From Candidatus Fimousia stercorigallinarum (GTDB lineage: Bacteria > Bacillota > Clostridia > Lachnospirales > Lachnospiraceae), in NCBI GenBank assembly GCA_018715775.1, contig DVKZ01000040.1, positions 1-42,170 of the forward strand: a stretch of 42,170 bases of DNA, written 5' to 3'. Both the position numbers and the translations under genes were made by a program. The first letter of the stretch is position 1. Each line of letters starts with the position of its first letter. The notes under the pieces are model-generated. The model did no database searches. It saw only the letters and a program-made list of their open reading frames with translations, and was not told the DNA's origin. Shown in pieces: positions 34,594-42,170 of the stretch.

Positions 34594-35241
34594 ATGAAGT
34601 CTGTTTTATTAATTGGATTGGGAAGATTTGGAAGACATATTGCAAAAAAATTAGATGAATTGGATCATGAAATTATGGCTGTTGACAATAACGAGGAGAG
34701 GATAAACCAGGTGCTTTCTTATGTGACCAATGCGCAGATCGGGGACAGTACAGATAAGGAATTTTTAGATTCTCTCGGAGTATCGGATTTTGATGTCTGT
34801 ATTGTAGCAATCGGTGACGATTTCCAAAATTCATTGGAAACAGCAGCATTATTAAAAGAGCTGGGAGCAAAAAAAGTGATCGCAAGAGCATCGACGGGCA
34901 TACAGGAGAAGTTTTTACTCCGCAATGGTGCGGATGAAGTCGTTTATCCGGAAAAACAGTTGGCTTCCTGGACGGCTATCCGCTGTTCATCAGAACACAT
35001 CCTGGACTATATCGAACTGGATTCCGAGTATTCCATCTTCGAAGTAAAGGTCCCGGAAGAATGGAATGGAAAATCGATTCTGGAACTGGATATTCGTAAA
35101 AAATACGGAATCAATATCCTTGGCATCCGGGAACGGGGAATCCTCGACATGAATGTGACGCCGGACAGCGTTCTTGGAAAACGGGATTCTGTATTGGTTC
35201 TGGGACAGCCGCAGTCCGTTCAGAAATGTTTTCATATTTAA
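34594..35241 (+). CDS. TrkA/KtrA-family potassium uptake regulatory subunit
   Basis: The 215-residue cytoplasmic protein gates the membrane subunit. It has an N-terminal RCK Rossmann domain (LLIGLGRFGRHIAKKLDELDHEIMAVDNN, with the GxGxxG nucleotide motif, binding ATP/ADP or NAD(H) in the family) and a C-terminal RCK-C domain (FEVKVPEEWNGKSILELDIRKKYG). A single RCK unit per chain is the KtrA/KtrC type. The RCK-C domain in related proteins binds cyclic di-AMP; the binding residues were not checked. It is in an operon with the TrkH-like gene. Confidence 0.92.
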   Translation: MKSVLLIGLGRFGRHIAKKLDELDHEIMAVDNNEERINQVLSYVTNAQIGDSTDKEFLDSLGVSDFDVCIVAIGDDFQNSLETAALLKELGAKKVIARASTGIQEKFLLRNGADEVVYPEKQLASWTAIRCSSEHILDYIELDSEYSIFEVKVPEEWNGKSILELDIRKKYGINILGIRERGILDMNVTPDSVLGKRDSVLVLGQPQSVQKCFHI

Positions 35242-35303
35242 GGATACAATCGGGTATACTTAGTATGTGAAAAGGATTTTACAAATACTTTTTCCTCCCG
35301 ACA

Positions 35304-35332
35304 TTGACAATTATATGGAACGGCTATATAAT
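35304..35332 (+). promoter_or_regulatory. Consensus promoter for the CNNM/CorC leader and gene
   Basis: Perfect TTGACA at 35304-35309 and TATAAT at 35327-35332 with 17 bp between. Transcription should start near 35339, giving a leader of about 230 nt before the CNNM gene. Confidence 0.85.
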
Positions 35333-35377
35333 ATGTTCTTGTATTCTTTATATTTTAGAAGGAGGAAAACGTACATA

Positions 35378-35446
35378 ATGGACGATAGCGATAGTGACGC
35401 TAACCCTAAGCGAATTACCAATATGATTTGTTTATACATAGAATAG
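35378..35446 (+). CDS. Possible leader peptide, 22 residues, acidic/proline start
   Basis: This short frame starts at an ATG preceded by AAGGAGG (12 nt upstream) and encodes MDDSDSDANPKR followed by ITNMICLYIE and a TAG stop. The early run of Asp and a Pro is of the kind that makes ribosomes fall off at low magnesium in the E. coli/Salmonella mgtL leader. The stop at 35444-35446 is 5 nt before the left arm of a terminator. It is too short for homology to help; translation is inferred from the strong ribosome binding site and position. Confidence 0.55.
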   Translation: MDDSDSDANPKRITNMICLYIE

Positions 35447-35450
35447 AAAG

Positions 35451-35503
35451 GCATAACCCGTATATCGACATATGATGTACGGGCTATGTCTTATGCTTTT
35501 TTT
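35451..35503 (+). terminator. Leader terminator upstream of the CNNM/CorC gene
   Basis: GCATAA (35451-35456) pairs with TTATGC (35491-35496), and CCCGTA (35457-35462) with TACGGG (35478-35483), leaving a bulge in the right arm. Seven T follow at 35497-35503. An alternative pairing uses CATAACCCGTA with TACGGGCTATG. The hairpin lies between the promoter and the gene it serves, the arrangement of an attenuator. Confidence 0.75.
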
Positions 35504-35569
35504 CAGGGAGTTTTAGGGTAGAAATTAGATAAAATACAGAATTTTAATTCAGAAAGAGGTTTGAAGATT

Positions 35570-36919
35570 ATGAGTGATTCTATCGTTTTTTTACTATTTA
35601 TTCAGGTTGTCCTGATCGCGTTAAATGCGATTTTTGCCAGCGCCGAAATTGCAGTGTTATCCATTAATGAAACAAAACTGGAACGAATGGCGGAAGAAGG
35701 CAATAAAAAGGCAAAGCGTCTGTTCCGTCTGACTCAGGAACCGGCAAAATTCCTTGCAACGATCCAGGTGGCGATCACGCTTTCCGGTTTTTTAGGAAGT
35801 GCGTTTGCGGCAGATAACTTTTCTGATCCGCTCGTAGACTGGGTGATGAGTTTAGGCGTTCCGATCCCGCATTCAACGATGGATACCGTGGCAGTTGTAT
35901 TGATCACGATCATATTATCCTATTTTACACTGATTTTCGGGGAGCTGGTTCCAAAACGGATCGCCATGAAGAAATCAGAGCAGCTTGCCATGGGGATTTC
36001 CGGTTTGGTAAGTGGGATTTCGGTATTATTTAAACCGATCGTATGGTTTTTATCCATGTCTACGAACCTGGTACTGCGCATATTCGGAATCGATCCAAAT
36101 GAAGTAGAGGACCAGGTCAGTGAAGAAGAAATCCGTATGCTCATTGACGCCGGAAGCGAAAAAGGCGCGATTGAATATACCGAGAAAGAATTTATTGATA
36201 ATGTTTTTGAATTTAATGATATTGATGCCGGTGATATTGCGACTCACCGTACGGATGTGACGATCTTATGGCTGGAAGATGATGCACATGCATGGAAAGA
36301 AACGATCCATAAAAGCCGTCATACCCAGTATCCGGTATGTGACGGTTCTCCGGATGACGTTATCGGCATCTTAAATGCCAAAGATTACTTCCGTCTGGAA
36401 GATAAAAAAACAAAAGAAAATATTATGAAATATGCAGTACGTCCCGCATACTTTGTTCCTGAGACGATCAAAGCGGATGTGCTGTTCCGAAATATGAATC
36501 AGACAGGCAATACGATCGCTGTCGTTATGGATGAACACGGCGGTATGGTTGGTATTATTACATTATATGATTTGATCGAAGAGCTGGTCGGAGAATTAAA
36601 CGATGGATCAGAAGACGCAGAAAACAGAGATCCGTATTTAGAAAAAATCGATGATAAAACATGGAAAGTGGTTGGAAATATTGATCTGAGCGACATTGAA
36701 GATGAGCTGGGAATTGAAATTGAAACAGACGATATCGATACCTTTACCGGTCTGGTGTTTGACGTATTCGGCGTGATCCCGGATGATGGACCGCAGAACA
36801 TCGATCTGGAAATCCAGAACATGATCATTCACGTAAGCTATATTGACGATCATCAGATCCAGGAAGCAACGATTCAGTTGAAACCGGAAGAAGAGGCAGC
36901 CGAAGAAAAGGAAAAATAG
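35570..36919 (+). CDS. CNNM/CorC-family (HlyC/CorC) transporter, probable Mg2+ or other divalent cation efflux
   Basis: The 449-residue protein has an N-terminal CNNM transmembrane domain (about 1-190, with ATIQVAITLSGFLGSAFA and FGELVPKRIAMKKSEQLA), a pair of CBS domains (about 215-345) and a C-terminal CorC_HlyC domain (about 360-440). Relatives include CorB/CorC, the animal CNNM proteins and the S. aureus Mg2+ exporter MpfA, so magnesium transport is the likely job. The ATG at 35570 is taken as the start with AGAAAGAGG upstream; an in-frame TTG at 35561 is less likely. Expression is probably controlled by the leader. Confidence 0.87.
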   Translation: MSDSIVFLLFIQVVLIALNAIFASAEIAVLSINETKLERMAEEGNKKAKRLFRLTQEPAKFLATIQVAITLSGFLGSAFAADNFSDPLVDWVMSLGVPIPHSTMDTVAVVLITIILSYFTLIFGELVPKRIAMKKSEQLAMGISGLVSGISVLFKPIVWFLSMSTNLVLRIFGIDPNEVEDQVSEEEIRMLIDAGSEKGAIEYTEKEFIDNVFEFNDIDAGDIATHRTDVTILWLEDDAHAWKETIHKSRHTQYPVCDGSPDDVIGILNAKDYFRLEDKKTKENIMKYAVRPAYFVPETIKADVLFRNMNQTGNTIAVVMDEHGGMVGIITLYDLIEELVGELNDGSEDAENRDPYLEKIDDKTWKVVGNIDLSDIEDELGIEIETDDIDTFTGLVFDVFGVIPDDGPQNIDLEIQNMIIHVSYIDDHQIQEATIQLKPEEEAAEEKEK

Positions 36920-36954
36920 GCAGAAATACACGGCAGAATGAGAATGTCAATTGG

Positions 36955-36983
36955 TTGACACGGGTATTTTACTAGTGTATAAT
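36955..36983 (+). promoter_or_regulatory. Consensus promoter for greA-lysS
   Basis: Perfect TTGACA at 36955-36960 and TATAAT at 36978-36983 with a 17-bp spacer, about 45 nt before the greA start. Confidence 0.85.
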
Positions 36984-37029
36984 ATTGTGGTTAAAAATAG
37001 CATTATATATAATGGAAAGGATATCAATC

Positions 37030-37509
37030 ATGGCTGAAGCAAAGAAAAATATTTTGACATATGACGGATTAAAAGCATTAGAAGATGAATTATTAAACTT
37101 AAAGGTTGTCCGCAGAAAAGAAGTTGCTCAGAAATTGAAAGAAGCAAGAGCACAGGGAGATTTATCAGAAAATGCGGAATACGATGCAGCAAAAGATGAA
37201 CAGCGTGACATTGAAGCTCGTATTGAAGAAGTAGAACAGATCTTAAAAAATGCAGAAGTAGTTGATGAATCCGAGTTTGAACAGGGAAAAATCAGTATTG
37301 GCTGTACAGTCAAATTATTCGACTTTGACTTTGATGAAGAAGATGAATATCGTATTGTAGGTTCTACAGAAGCAGATATCTTGAACAATAAAATCTCAAA
37401 CGAATCTCCAATGGGTCTGGCATTGATCGGTGCAGGTGTCGGCGATGTTGTAGAAGTAGAAGGACCGGAAGGGAACTGCAGATTTGAGATACTAGAAATC
37501 AGACGTTAG
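37030..37509 (+). CDS. greA: Transcription elongation factor GreA
   Basis: GreA enters the secondary channel of RNA polymerase and stimulates cleavage of the transcript in backtracked complexes. The 159-residue protein has the N-terminal coiled coil ([15 protein letters not shown]..., with [20 protein letters not shown] at its tip, holding the acidic residues that enter the active site) and the C-terminal FKBP-like domain ([18 protein letters not shown]). The ATG at 37030 is chosen; the in-frame start at 36985 would begin right at the promoter -10 region. lysS follows 13 bp later, the common greA-lysS pair. Confidence 0.95.
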   Translation: MAEAKKNILTYDGLKALEDELLNLKVVRRKEVAQKLKEARAQGDLSENAEYDAAKDEQRDIEARIEEVEQILKNAEVVDESEFEQGKISIGCTVKLFDFDFDEEDEYRIVGSTEADILNNKISNESPMGLALIGAGVGDVVEVEGPEGNCRFEILEIRR

Positions 37510-37522
37510 TTGGAGGATAAAA

Positions 37523-39439
37523 ATGGCAAAGCAAAATAACGGACAGAACCAGATCATTAATCAGTTACAGCAGGTTCGAAGAGAAAAATTAGCCGCTTTA
37601 CAGGAAGCCGGCAAAAATCCGTTTGAGATCACAAAATTTGATGTGACACATCATAGCATGGAGATCAAAGATAACTATGATGCATTAGAAGGAAAAGAAG
37701 TAACCGTAGCCGGACGTATGATGTTTAAGCGCGTTATGGGAAAAGCATCTTTTTGCAATATCCAGGATTTACAGGGCAAAATCCAGTCCTACGTAGCAAG
37801 AGATGAGATTGGCACGGAAGAATATGCAGATTTCAAAAAATATGATATTGGTGATATTATCGGCATTACCGGTACTGTTTTTAAAACTAAAACAGGAGAA
37901 ATCTCTATTCATGCATCAAAAGTAACATTGTTAACGAAGAGTTTAAATCCGCTGCCGGAAAAATTCCACGGATTGACCGATACCGATACCCGTTACCGTC
38001 AGAGATATGTCGATCTGATCATGAACGAAGAGTCGAAAGAGACTTTTATCAAACGTTCCAGGATACTGAAAGAGATTCGTAAATTCCTTGACGGACGCGG
38101 ATTCATGGAAGTGGAAACTCCAATGCTCGTATCCAATGCAGGTGGTGCGGCAGCAAGACCATTTGAAACACATTACAATGCATTAAATGAAGACGTAAAG
38201 TTAAGAATTTCTCTGGAACTTTACTTAAAGAGATTGATCGTAGGCGGTTTGGAACGCGTTTACGAAATCGGACGTGTATTCCGTAATGAAGGTGTGGATA
38301 CGCGTCATAATCCGGAATTTACATTAATGGAATTATATCAGGCATATACCGATTATGAAGGCATGATGGAACTGACAGAAAGCATGTTCCGTTACCTGGC
38401 TGAAACAGTATGCGGAAGCACGGTGATCTCATATAACGGTACGGAGATCGACCTCGGTAAACCATTTGCCCGGATGACAATGAACGATGCGATCAAAACA
38501 TATGCAGGTGTTGATTTCGATGCGGTTGCAACCGATGAAGAAGCAAAAGCACTGGCCGATCAGCATAATATCGAATATGAAGAACGCCATACAAAAGGCG
38601 ATATTATTAATTTGTTCTTCGAAGAATTCTGTGAAAAAGAACTGATTCAGCCTACGTTTATTATGGATCATCCACTGGCAATTTCTCCGTTAACGAAGAA
38701 AAAACCATCCGATCCGGAAAAAGTAGAGCGTTTTGAGTTATTTATCAATACATGGGAAATGTGCAATGCATATTCCGAGTTAAATGATCCGATCGATCAG
38801 AGAGAGCGTTTTGCTCAGCAGGATGCGAATGCAGCAGCCGGCGATGAAGAAGCAGAACATACGGATGAAGATTTCTTACATGCACTGGAAATCGGTATGC
38901 CTCCGACAGGCGGTATTGGATATGGTATTGACCGTCTGGTTATGCTGTTAACGGATTCTCAGGCAATCAGGGATGTATTATTATTCCCGACAATGAAGAG
39001 CATCGGCGGAGCCGAGGGCAAGAAAACGGACAAGAAAGAGGAGTCCGAACCGGCTGTGAAGATCGATCTTTCCAAGGTGAAAGTTGAGCCGCTGTTCGAG
39101 GATACCGTTGATTTTGACACATTCAGCAAATCCGATTTCCGGGTTGTAAAGGTGGAGGCATGCGAGGCAGTTCCGAAATCCAAGAAGCTCCTGAAGTTCA
39201 CACTGAACGACGGAACAGACCGGAAACGCACGATTTTAAGCGGTATACACGAGTATTACGAGCCGGAAGAGCTGGTCGGAAAGACCTGTGTAGCCATTGT
39301 AAATCTGCCGCCGAGGAAGATGATGGGCATCGACTCTGAGGGTATGCTGATCAGTGCGGTGTATGAGTACGACGGACACGAAGGACTGAATCTGCTGATG
39401 CTGGATGACAGTATCCCGGCGGGTGCGAAGCTGTACTAA
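37523..39439 (+). CDS. lysS: Lysyl-tRNA synthetase with C-terminal tRNA-binding domain
   Basis: This class II synthetase charges tRNA-Lys. The 638-residue protein has the OB-fold anticodon domain ([22 protein letters not shown]), class II motif 2 ([26 protein letters not shown]) and motif 3 ([14 protein letters not shown]) ending near residue 490, where bacterial LysRS usually ends. A charged linker follows, then about 125 residues of the Trbp111/EMAP-II-type tRNA-binding domain seen at the end of MetRS ([21 protein letters not shown], then [17 protein letters not shown]). From about 39000 codon use turns to CTG, GAG and AAG and the sequence is visibly more GC-rich than before. The downstream neighbour is a mobile element. 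Confidence 0.93.
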   Translation: MAKQNNGQNQIINQLQQVRREKLAALQEAGKNPFEITKFDVTHHSMEIKDNYDALEGKEVTVAGRMMFKRVMGKASFCNIQDLQGKIQSYVARDEIGTEEYADFKKYDIGDIIGITGTVFKTKTGEISIHASKVTLLTKSLNPLPEKFHGLTDTDTRYRQRYVDLIMNEESKETFIKRSRILKEIRKFLDGRGFMEVETPMLVSNAGGAAARPFETHYNALNEDVKLRISLELYLKRLIVGGLERVYEIGRVFRNEGVDTRHNPEFTLMELYQAYTDYEGMMELTESMFRYLAETVCGSTVISYNGTEIDLGKPFARMTMNDAIKTYAGVDFDAVATDEEAKALADQHNIEYEERHTKGDIINLFFEEFCEKELIQPTFIMDHPLAISPLTKKKPSDPEKVERFELFINTWEMCNAYSELNDPIDQRERFAQQDANAAAGDEEAEHTDEDFLHALEIGMPPTGGIGYGIDRLVMLLTDSQAIRDVLLFPTMKSIGGAEGKKTDKKEESEPAVKIDLSKVKVEPLFEDTVDFDTFSKSDFRVVKVEACEAVPKSKKLLKFTLNDGTDRKRTILSGIHEYYEPEELVGKTCVAIVNLPPRKMMGIDSEGMLISAVYEYDGHEGLNLLMLDDSIPAGAKLY

Positions 39440-39460
39440 GGATAAGAAATGACCTTCAGG

Positions 39461-39501
39461 TTTGACAGCAAAAATTCATTTTGACAACAATTTGACAACA
39501 A
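39461..39501 (+). repeat. Three copies of TTTGACARCAA, possible recombinase arm sites
   Basis: TTTGACAGCAA at 39461-39471, TTTGACAACAA at 39480-39490 and again directly at 39491-39501. Repeats of this size near the end of an integrated element are typical arm-type sites for tyrosine integrases. The element's integrase is not in the window. Confidence 0.5.
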
Positions 39502-39512
39502 TTTTCGAAATA

Positions 39513-39537
39513 ACCACGAAGTATCACGAAGCGTGGT
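39513..39537 (+). other. Candidate attachment core next to the mobile element
   Basis: ACCACG (39513-39518) and CGTGGT (39532-39537) are inverted repeats, and CACGAAG occurs twice (39515-39521 and 39525-39531). It lies between the integrase-arm-like repeats and the element's first gene. The right-hand copy needed to prove an attachment site is outside the window. Confidence 0.3.
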
Positions 39538-39580
39538 GAAGAGTTGTTATCTGCGAATCATATCGGGAAACCGATGATTT

Positions 39581-39624
39581 GAGCACTTTTTGAAAGAAAA
39601 AATTTCAAAGAGTGCTCTTTTTTT
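39581..39624 (+). terminator. Strong intrinsic terminator before the element genes
   Basis: A 15-bp stem (39581-39595 with 39603-39617, one T-G wobble, 7-nt A-rich loop) is followed by seven T. It would stop transcription from greA-lysS entering the element. Confidence 0.92.
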
Positions 39625-39678
39625 ATTCCTCACGTATAAACAGCAGTAGTGGCCGCATTTAAGAAGGGAGACTGTTTC

Positions 39679-39945
39679 ATGAGAACAGAAGATATGTACT
39701 ATAATGAGCAGAAACGCAGTGAAGTTATGGAGGCGGCCCGGAGGCTTAGAAGAAAATTTCTCCGGTATCAACAGGCAGAGATTGTATACAGTCTGTCTCA
39801 TAAGAAATTAATGGAATTAGCCAATGCTGCAGGAGCAATTTACAGAATGGACGGAATTGTATTAATTAACCGTGAAATTTTTGATGAATATCTTGAAAGG
39901 TTTCATGAGACAGAAGAAAATTCTGCTCCAAAGAAGGAGGACTAA
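39679..39945 (+). CDS. Small excisionase-like protein (DUF6462-type), first copy
   Basis: This 88-residue protein has the pattern of small proteins found at the start of conjugative elements in gut Clostridia: FLRYQQAEIVYSLSHKKLMELANAAGAIYRMDGIVLINREIFDEYLERF. The layout (helix, helix, short wing and VLIN..IFDEYL) suggests a winged-helix, excisionase-like DNA-binding fold. The role may be control of excision or of the downstream genes. The ATG at 39679 has AAGGGAG 9 nt upstream; an in-frame start at 39649 is less likely. It ends 1 bp before the next gene. Confidence 0.65.
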   Translation: MRTEDMYYNEQKRSEVMEAARRLRRKFLRYQQAEIVYSLSHKKLMELANAAGAIYRMDGIVLINREIFDEYLERFHETEENSAPKKED

Positions 39946-39946
39946 C

Positions 39947-40204
39947 ATGCATGGAAAAGTATGGATGTTTTCCAATTTGATCGATGATGAGGACCTGGCG
40001 TTCCTGCAGAGGGAATTTGTCAGTTATCAGCAAGCAATGGACTATTACGGATTGGGCTATAAACCAATTGTCAGGCTGTCTCATATATCGGGATCTGTTT
40101 ATAAGATTGGGAAAAAGGTATTGATACGGCGGAGCATTTTTGAAGAATATTTGAGAAACCATGTGAAAAGGGGAACTGAAGAATGGGAAGAGTTATTGCG
40201 GTAG
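39947..40204 (+). CDS. Small excisionase-like protein (DUF6462-type), second copy
   Basis: This 85-residue protein resembles the preceding one: REFVSYQQAMDYYGLGYKPIVRLSHISGSVYKIGKKVLIRRSIFEEYL lines up with it along most of its length, so the two are diverged tandem copies. A DNA-binding role is inferred from the same fold pattern. AAGGAGG 6 nt before the ATG at 39947 overlaps the end of the first copy. Its end overlaps the parA start by 22 bp, so it belongs to the same operon. Confidence 0.6.
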   Translation: MHGKVWMFSNLIDDEDLAFLQREFVSYQQAMDYYGLGYKPIVRLSHISGSVYKIGKKVLIRRSIFEEYLRNHVKRGTEEWEELLR

Positions 40205-40968
40205 CAAATCAAAAGGGCGGAGTCGCCAAAACAACAACAGCGGTAAATTTAGGAATTGGACTTGCAAGAAAAGGGAAAAAGGTCCTGCTTGTTGATACAG
40301 ATCCTCAGGGAAGTCTCACAGCCAGTCTCGGATATGTGGAACCCGATGGGATTCCGATCACGCTGGCAAATATATTAACAGCAGTGATCAACGAGGAAGA
40401 AGTCACCCCCTCTGGAGGCATTCTTCATCATGAGGAAGATATCGATATTATGCCTGGAAATATTGAACTTTCAGCATTAGAAGTTGTTATGGGAAATGTG
40501 ATGAGCAGGGAGCTGATCCTAAAGGATTATATCGATATGATGAGAGAAAGATACGACTACATTTTAATTGATTGTATGCCGAGTCTTGGAATGATGACAA
40601 TCAATGCTTTAGTTGCTGCAGATTCTGTTCTTATCCCTGTTCAGGCAGCATATCTGCCGGTAAAAGGACTTCAGCAGCTGATTAAGACAATACTGATGGT
40701 CAAAAAGAGATTGAATCGGGGACTTGAGATTCAGGGGATCCTTCTTACTATGGTGGATTACCGGACCAATTATGCAAAAGATATCACGGCGAAGCTACGT
40801 GAAACCTATGGATCACGGATTGCAATATTTGAAACTGCAATCCCCATGTCGGTGAAAGCGGCAGAGACAAGTGCGGAGGGAGTCAGTATCTATTCCCATT
40901 GCCCGAAAAGCAAGGTTGCCGAAGCTTACCGAAATCTGACACAGGAGGTGCTGGAATATGAAAAATAG
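40183..40968 (+). CDS. parA: ParA/Soj-family partition ATPase of a mobile element
   Basis: ParA ATPases work with a ParB and a DNA site to segregate plasmids, elements or chromosomes. The 261-residue protein begins with the deviant Walker A motif (NQKGGVAKTTTAVNLG), has VDTDPQGSLTASLG, and Walker B YILIDCMPSLGM. It is followed by an overlapping parB and a replication initiator, which suggests the element is, or was, able to exist as a replicating circle. It is one of the element's copies and not the chromosomal Soj. The start overlaps the gene before it. Confidence 0.92.
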   Translation: MGRVIAVANQKGGVAKTTTAVNLGIGLARKGKKVLLVDTDPQGSLTASLGYVEPDGIPITLANILTAVINEEEVTPSGGILHHEEDIDIMPGNIELSALEVVMGNVMSRELILKDYIDMMRERYDYILIDCMPSLGMMTINALVAADSVLIPVQAAYLPVKGLQQLIKTILMVKKRLNRGLEIQGILLTMVDYRTNYAKDITAKLRETYGSRIAIFETAIPMSVKAAETSAEGVSIYSHCPKSKVAEAYRNLTQEVLEYEK

Positions 40969-41878
40969 CAGGAGCGGAGAAAAGATAAAGCTGACAAGCA
41001 TTGATGAATTGCTGGGGGTTGTAAATGAAGAGTCTGCAATGGAAATTGAGATAAAAGCAATTAGTCCATTTAAAGGCCATCCCTTTAAGGTAATAGCTGA
41101 TGACAAGATGGAAGAGTTGATCAATAGTGTAAAGGAGAGCGGAGTTATTACACCTGTATTGCTCCGTCCGGCGGGAGAAAATCACTATGAAATGATATCC
41201 GGTCATCGGAGAATGTATGCGGCACGTAAAGCAGGACTTTCTACAGTTCCGGCGATTGTAAGGGATATGACAGATGATGAAGCGGTAATCGCTATGGTTG
41301 ATGCCAACATTCAAAGAGAAGAGCTTCTGCCGAGCGAAAAAGCCTTTGCTTATAAGATGAAATTAAATGCTATGAAAAGGCAGGCCGGCAGACCCTCTAA
41401 AAATAATTCTGGTCAAAATGACCAGAATTTATCCGGAGCAGTCTCAAGAGATATTTTAGCCGAACAGGTGGGTGAAAGTTCAAAACAGATACAGCGTTAC
41501 ATTCGTCTTACCGAACTTATCCCTGAATTGCTTGATATGGTCGATAATAAGAAACTGCAGTTTACGGTGGCTGTAGATATTTCTTATATCGATAAGGAAA
41601 TGCAGAAATGGATTTATGAATATATCAAAGACAATGGGTTTATAAAACCAAATCAGATTGCTGTCTTAAGGAAGCGGCTGGAAGATGAAAATGTAGGTCA
41701 CAATTATATGATCTCCATATTTAATAATTGCATTGCTCCAAAAAGAAAGATGCGTAAGGTCACACTACCGGAGAAAAAACTGAAAAATTATTTTCCTCCG
41801 GATTATACCCAGGAGCAGATGGAAGAGATAATTGTTTCTCTGTTGGAAGAATGGAAGAAAGAATTGCAGACAGAGTAA
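40958..41878 (+). CDS. parB: ParB/RepB-family partition protein of a mobile element
   Basis: ParB binds parS and cooperates with ParA. The 306-residue protein has the N-terminal ParB/Srx domain (GVITPVLLRPAGENHYEMISGHRRMYAARKAG, with the CTP-binding GHRR box), a helix-turn-helix region (ILAEQVGESSKQIQRYIRLTELIPELL) and a variable C-terminal part. A perfect palindrome in its linker codes for GQNDQN. It overlaps parA by 11 bp. The set parA-parB-repA is common in conjugative elements of Firmicutes. Confidence 0.9.
   Translation: MKNSRSGEKIKLTSIDELLGVVNEESAMEIEIKAISPFKGHPFKVIADDKMEELINSVKESGVITPVLLRPAGENHYEMISGHRRMYAARKAGLSTVPAIVRDMTDDEAVIAMVDANIQREELLPSEKAFAYKMKLNAMKRQAGRPSKNNSGQNDQNLSGAVSRDILAEQVGESSKQIQRYIRLTELIPELLDMVDNKKLQFTVAVDISYIDKEMQKWIYEYIKDNGFIKPNQIAVLRKRLEDENVGHNYMISIFNNCIAPKRKMRKVTLPEKKLKNYFPPDYTQEQMEEIIVSLLEEWKKELQTE
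41405..41429 (+). other. Perfect 11-bp palindrome inside parB, parS candidate
   Basis: AATTCTGGTCA (41405-41415) and TGACCAGAATT (41419-41429) are exact complements around AAA. It lies in the coding sequence for the hydrophilic linker just before the helix-turn-helix. parS sites are often inside or near par genes. Confidence 0.4.
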
Positions 41879-41963
41879 GAATACTGATGAAAGAAATTGT
41901 GATGATAAAGGCCAGAAGTGCCAAAATCAAACTTCACAGAATACAGATGAGAGGAGGATGTGT

Positions 41964-42170
41964 ATGGAACAAAAAGTATCATTTGATTATTTTTACGGCA
42001 CGCAGGCCGATCAGTACAGTTTTTATCGAATACCGAAGGCGTTATTTCAGGATGAATATTTTAAAAATCTTTCCAGTGATGCGAAAATCCTTTATGGATT
42101 GATGCTGGACAGAATGTCATTATCTATTAAAAATCAGTGGTTTGATGAACAGAACCGGGCAGATGGGCGA
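41964..42170 (+). CDS. Replication initiator protein A (RepA_N type), 3' end beyond the window
   Basis: The frame starts at an ATG preceded by GAGGAGGATGTGT and stays open to the window edge (69 codons). It begins MEQKVSFDYFYGTQADQYSF and continues RIPKALFQDEYFKNLSSDAKILYGLMLDRM, the winged-helix start of RepA_N plasmid initiators found on plasmids and integrative elements. With parA and parB it forms a replication and partition module. The origin, if encoded in or near repA, is probably beyond the edge. A different frame that overlaps this region (41851-42102) is not considered real. Confidence 0.85.
   Translation, partial: MEQKVSFDYFYGTQADQYSFYRIPKALFQDEYFKNLSSDAKILYGLMLDRMSLSIKNQWFDEQNRADGR

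Noticed and set aside
41851..42102. Open frame of 83 codons overlapping the end of parB and the start of the replication initiator
   Set aside because: It overlaps two better supported genes in another frame, has no ribosome binding site, and its sequence is not protein-like.

Overview
The window reads as chromosome of a spore-forming, low-GC Gram-positive bacterium of the class Clostridia, most likely family Lachnospiraceae. The evidence is the moderately AT-rich composition, strong AGGAGG-type ribosome binding sites, sporulation and germination genes (spoIIR, a GerA-type receptor, a SPOCS/LysM spore protein, a CotS-like protein), Veg, and small families that I associate with Lachnospiraceae. 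The genus cannot be named from sequence alone. Almost everything reads on the + strand; the one clear exception is an AEC-family transporter at 25.9-26.9 kb.

Layout: 0-1 kb, the end of rplJ and all of rplL. 1-8.8 kb, housekeeping genes (HAD hydrolase, Zn-PLC-like protein, gamma carbonic anhydrase, glycogen synthase, dCMP deaminase, Tex) followed by a CotS-like pseudokinase and a small lipoprotein. 8.9-10.9 kb, ftsH. 11.2-15.2 kb, an ABC system made of a lipoprotein, a duplicated permease and an ATPase. 15.2-18.8 kb, veg, a SPOCS/LysM spore protein, ispE and a GntR regulator. 18.9-21.4 kb, an alcohol/aldehyde dehydrogenase pair. 21.5-25.9 kb, a GerA subunit, a GerB-GerC fusion, a transaldolase-like aldolase and spoIIR. 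27-32.7 kb, ddl, DUF1934, argF, birA, a small protein, coaX and dus. 32.7-33.1 kb, a transposase remnant. 33.2-37 kb, TrkH/TrkA potassium uptake and a CNNM/CorC transporter with a leader. 37-39.4 kb, greA and lysS. 39.4 kb to the end, the left end of a mobile element with two small DNA-binding-like proteins, ParA, ParB and the start of a RepA-type initiator.

Three regulatory or evolutionary patterns stand out. (1) Two, possibly three, sporulation genes (gerA, the SPOCS/LysM gene, perhaps spoIIR) have an inverted repeat whose right arm holds the ribosome binding site, while a sporulation-type promoter is placed so that transcription should start in or next to the loop. Transcripts made from that promoter would lack the masking arm; read-through from the vegetative gene upstream would fold and hide the start. 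(2) The CNNM/CorC gene has a consensus promoter, a translated-looking 22-codon acidic/proline leader ORF and an intrinsic terminator starting 5 nt after its stop codon, which looks like an ion-responsive attenuator. (3) lysS carries an extra C-terminal tRNA-binding domain whose base composition differs from the rest of the gene and which abuts the mobile element.

All calls come from reading the sequence; no searches or folding programs were run.
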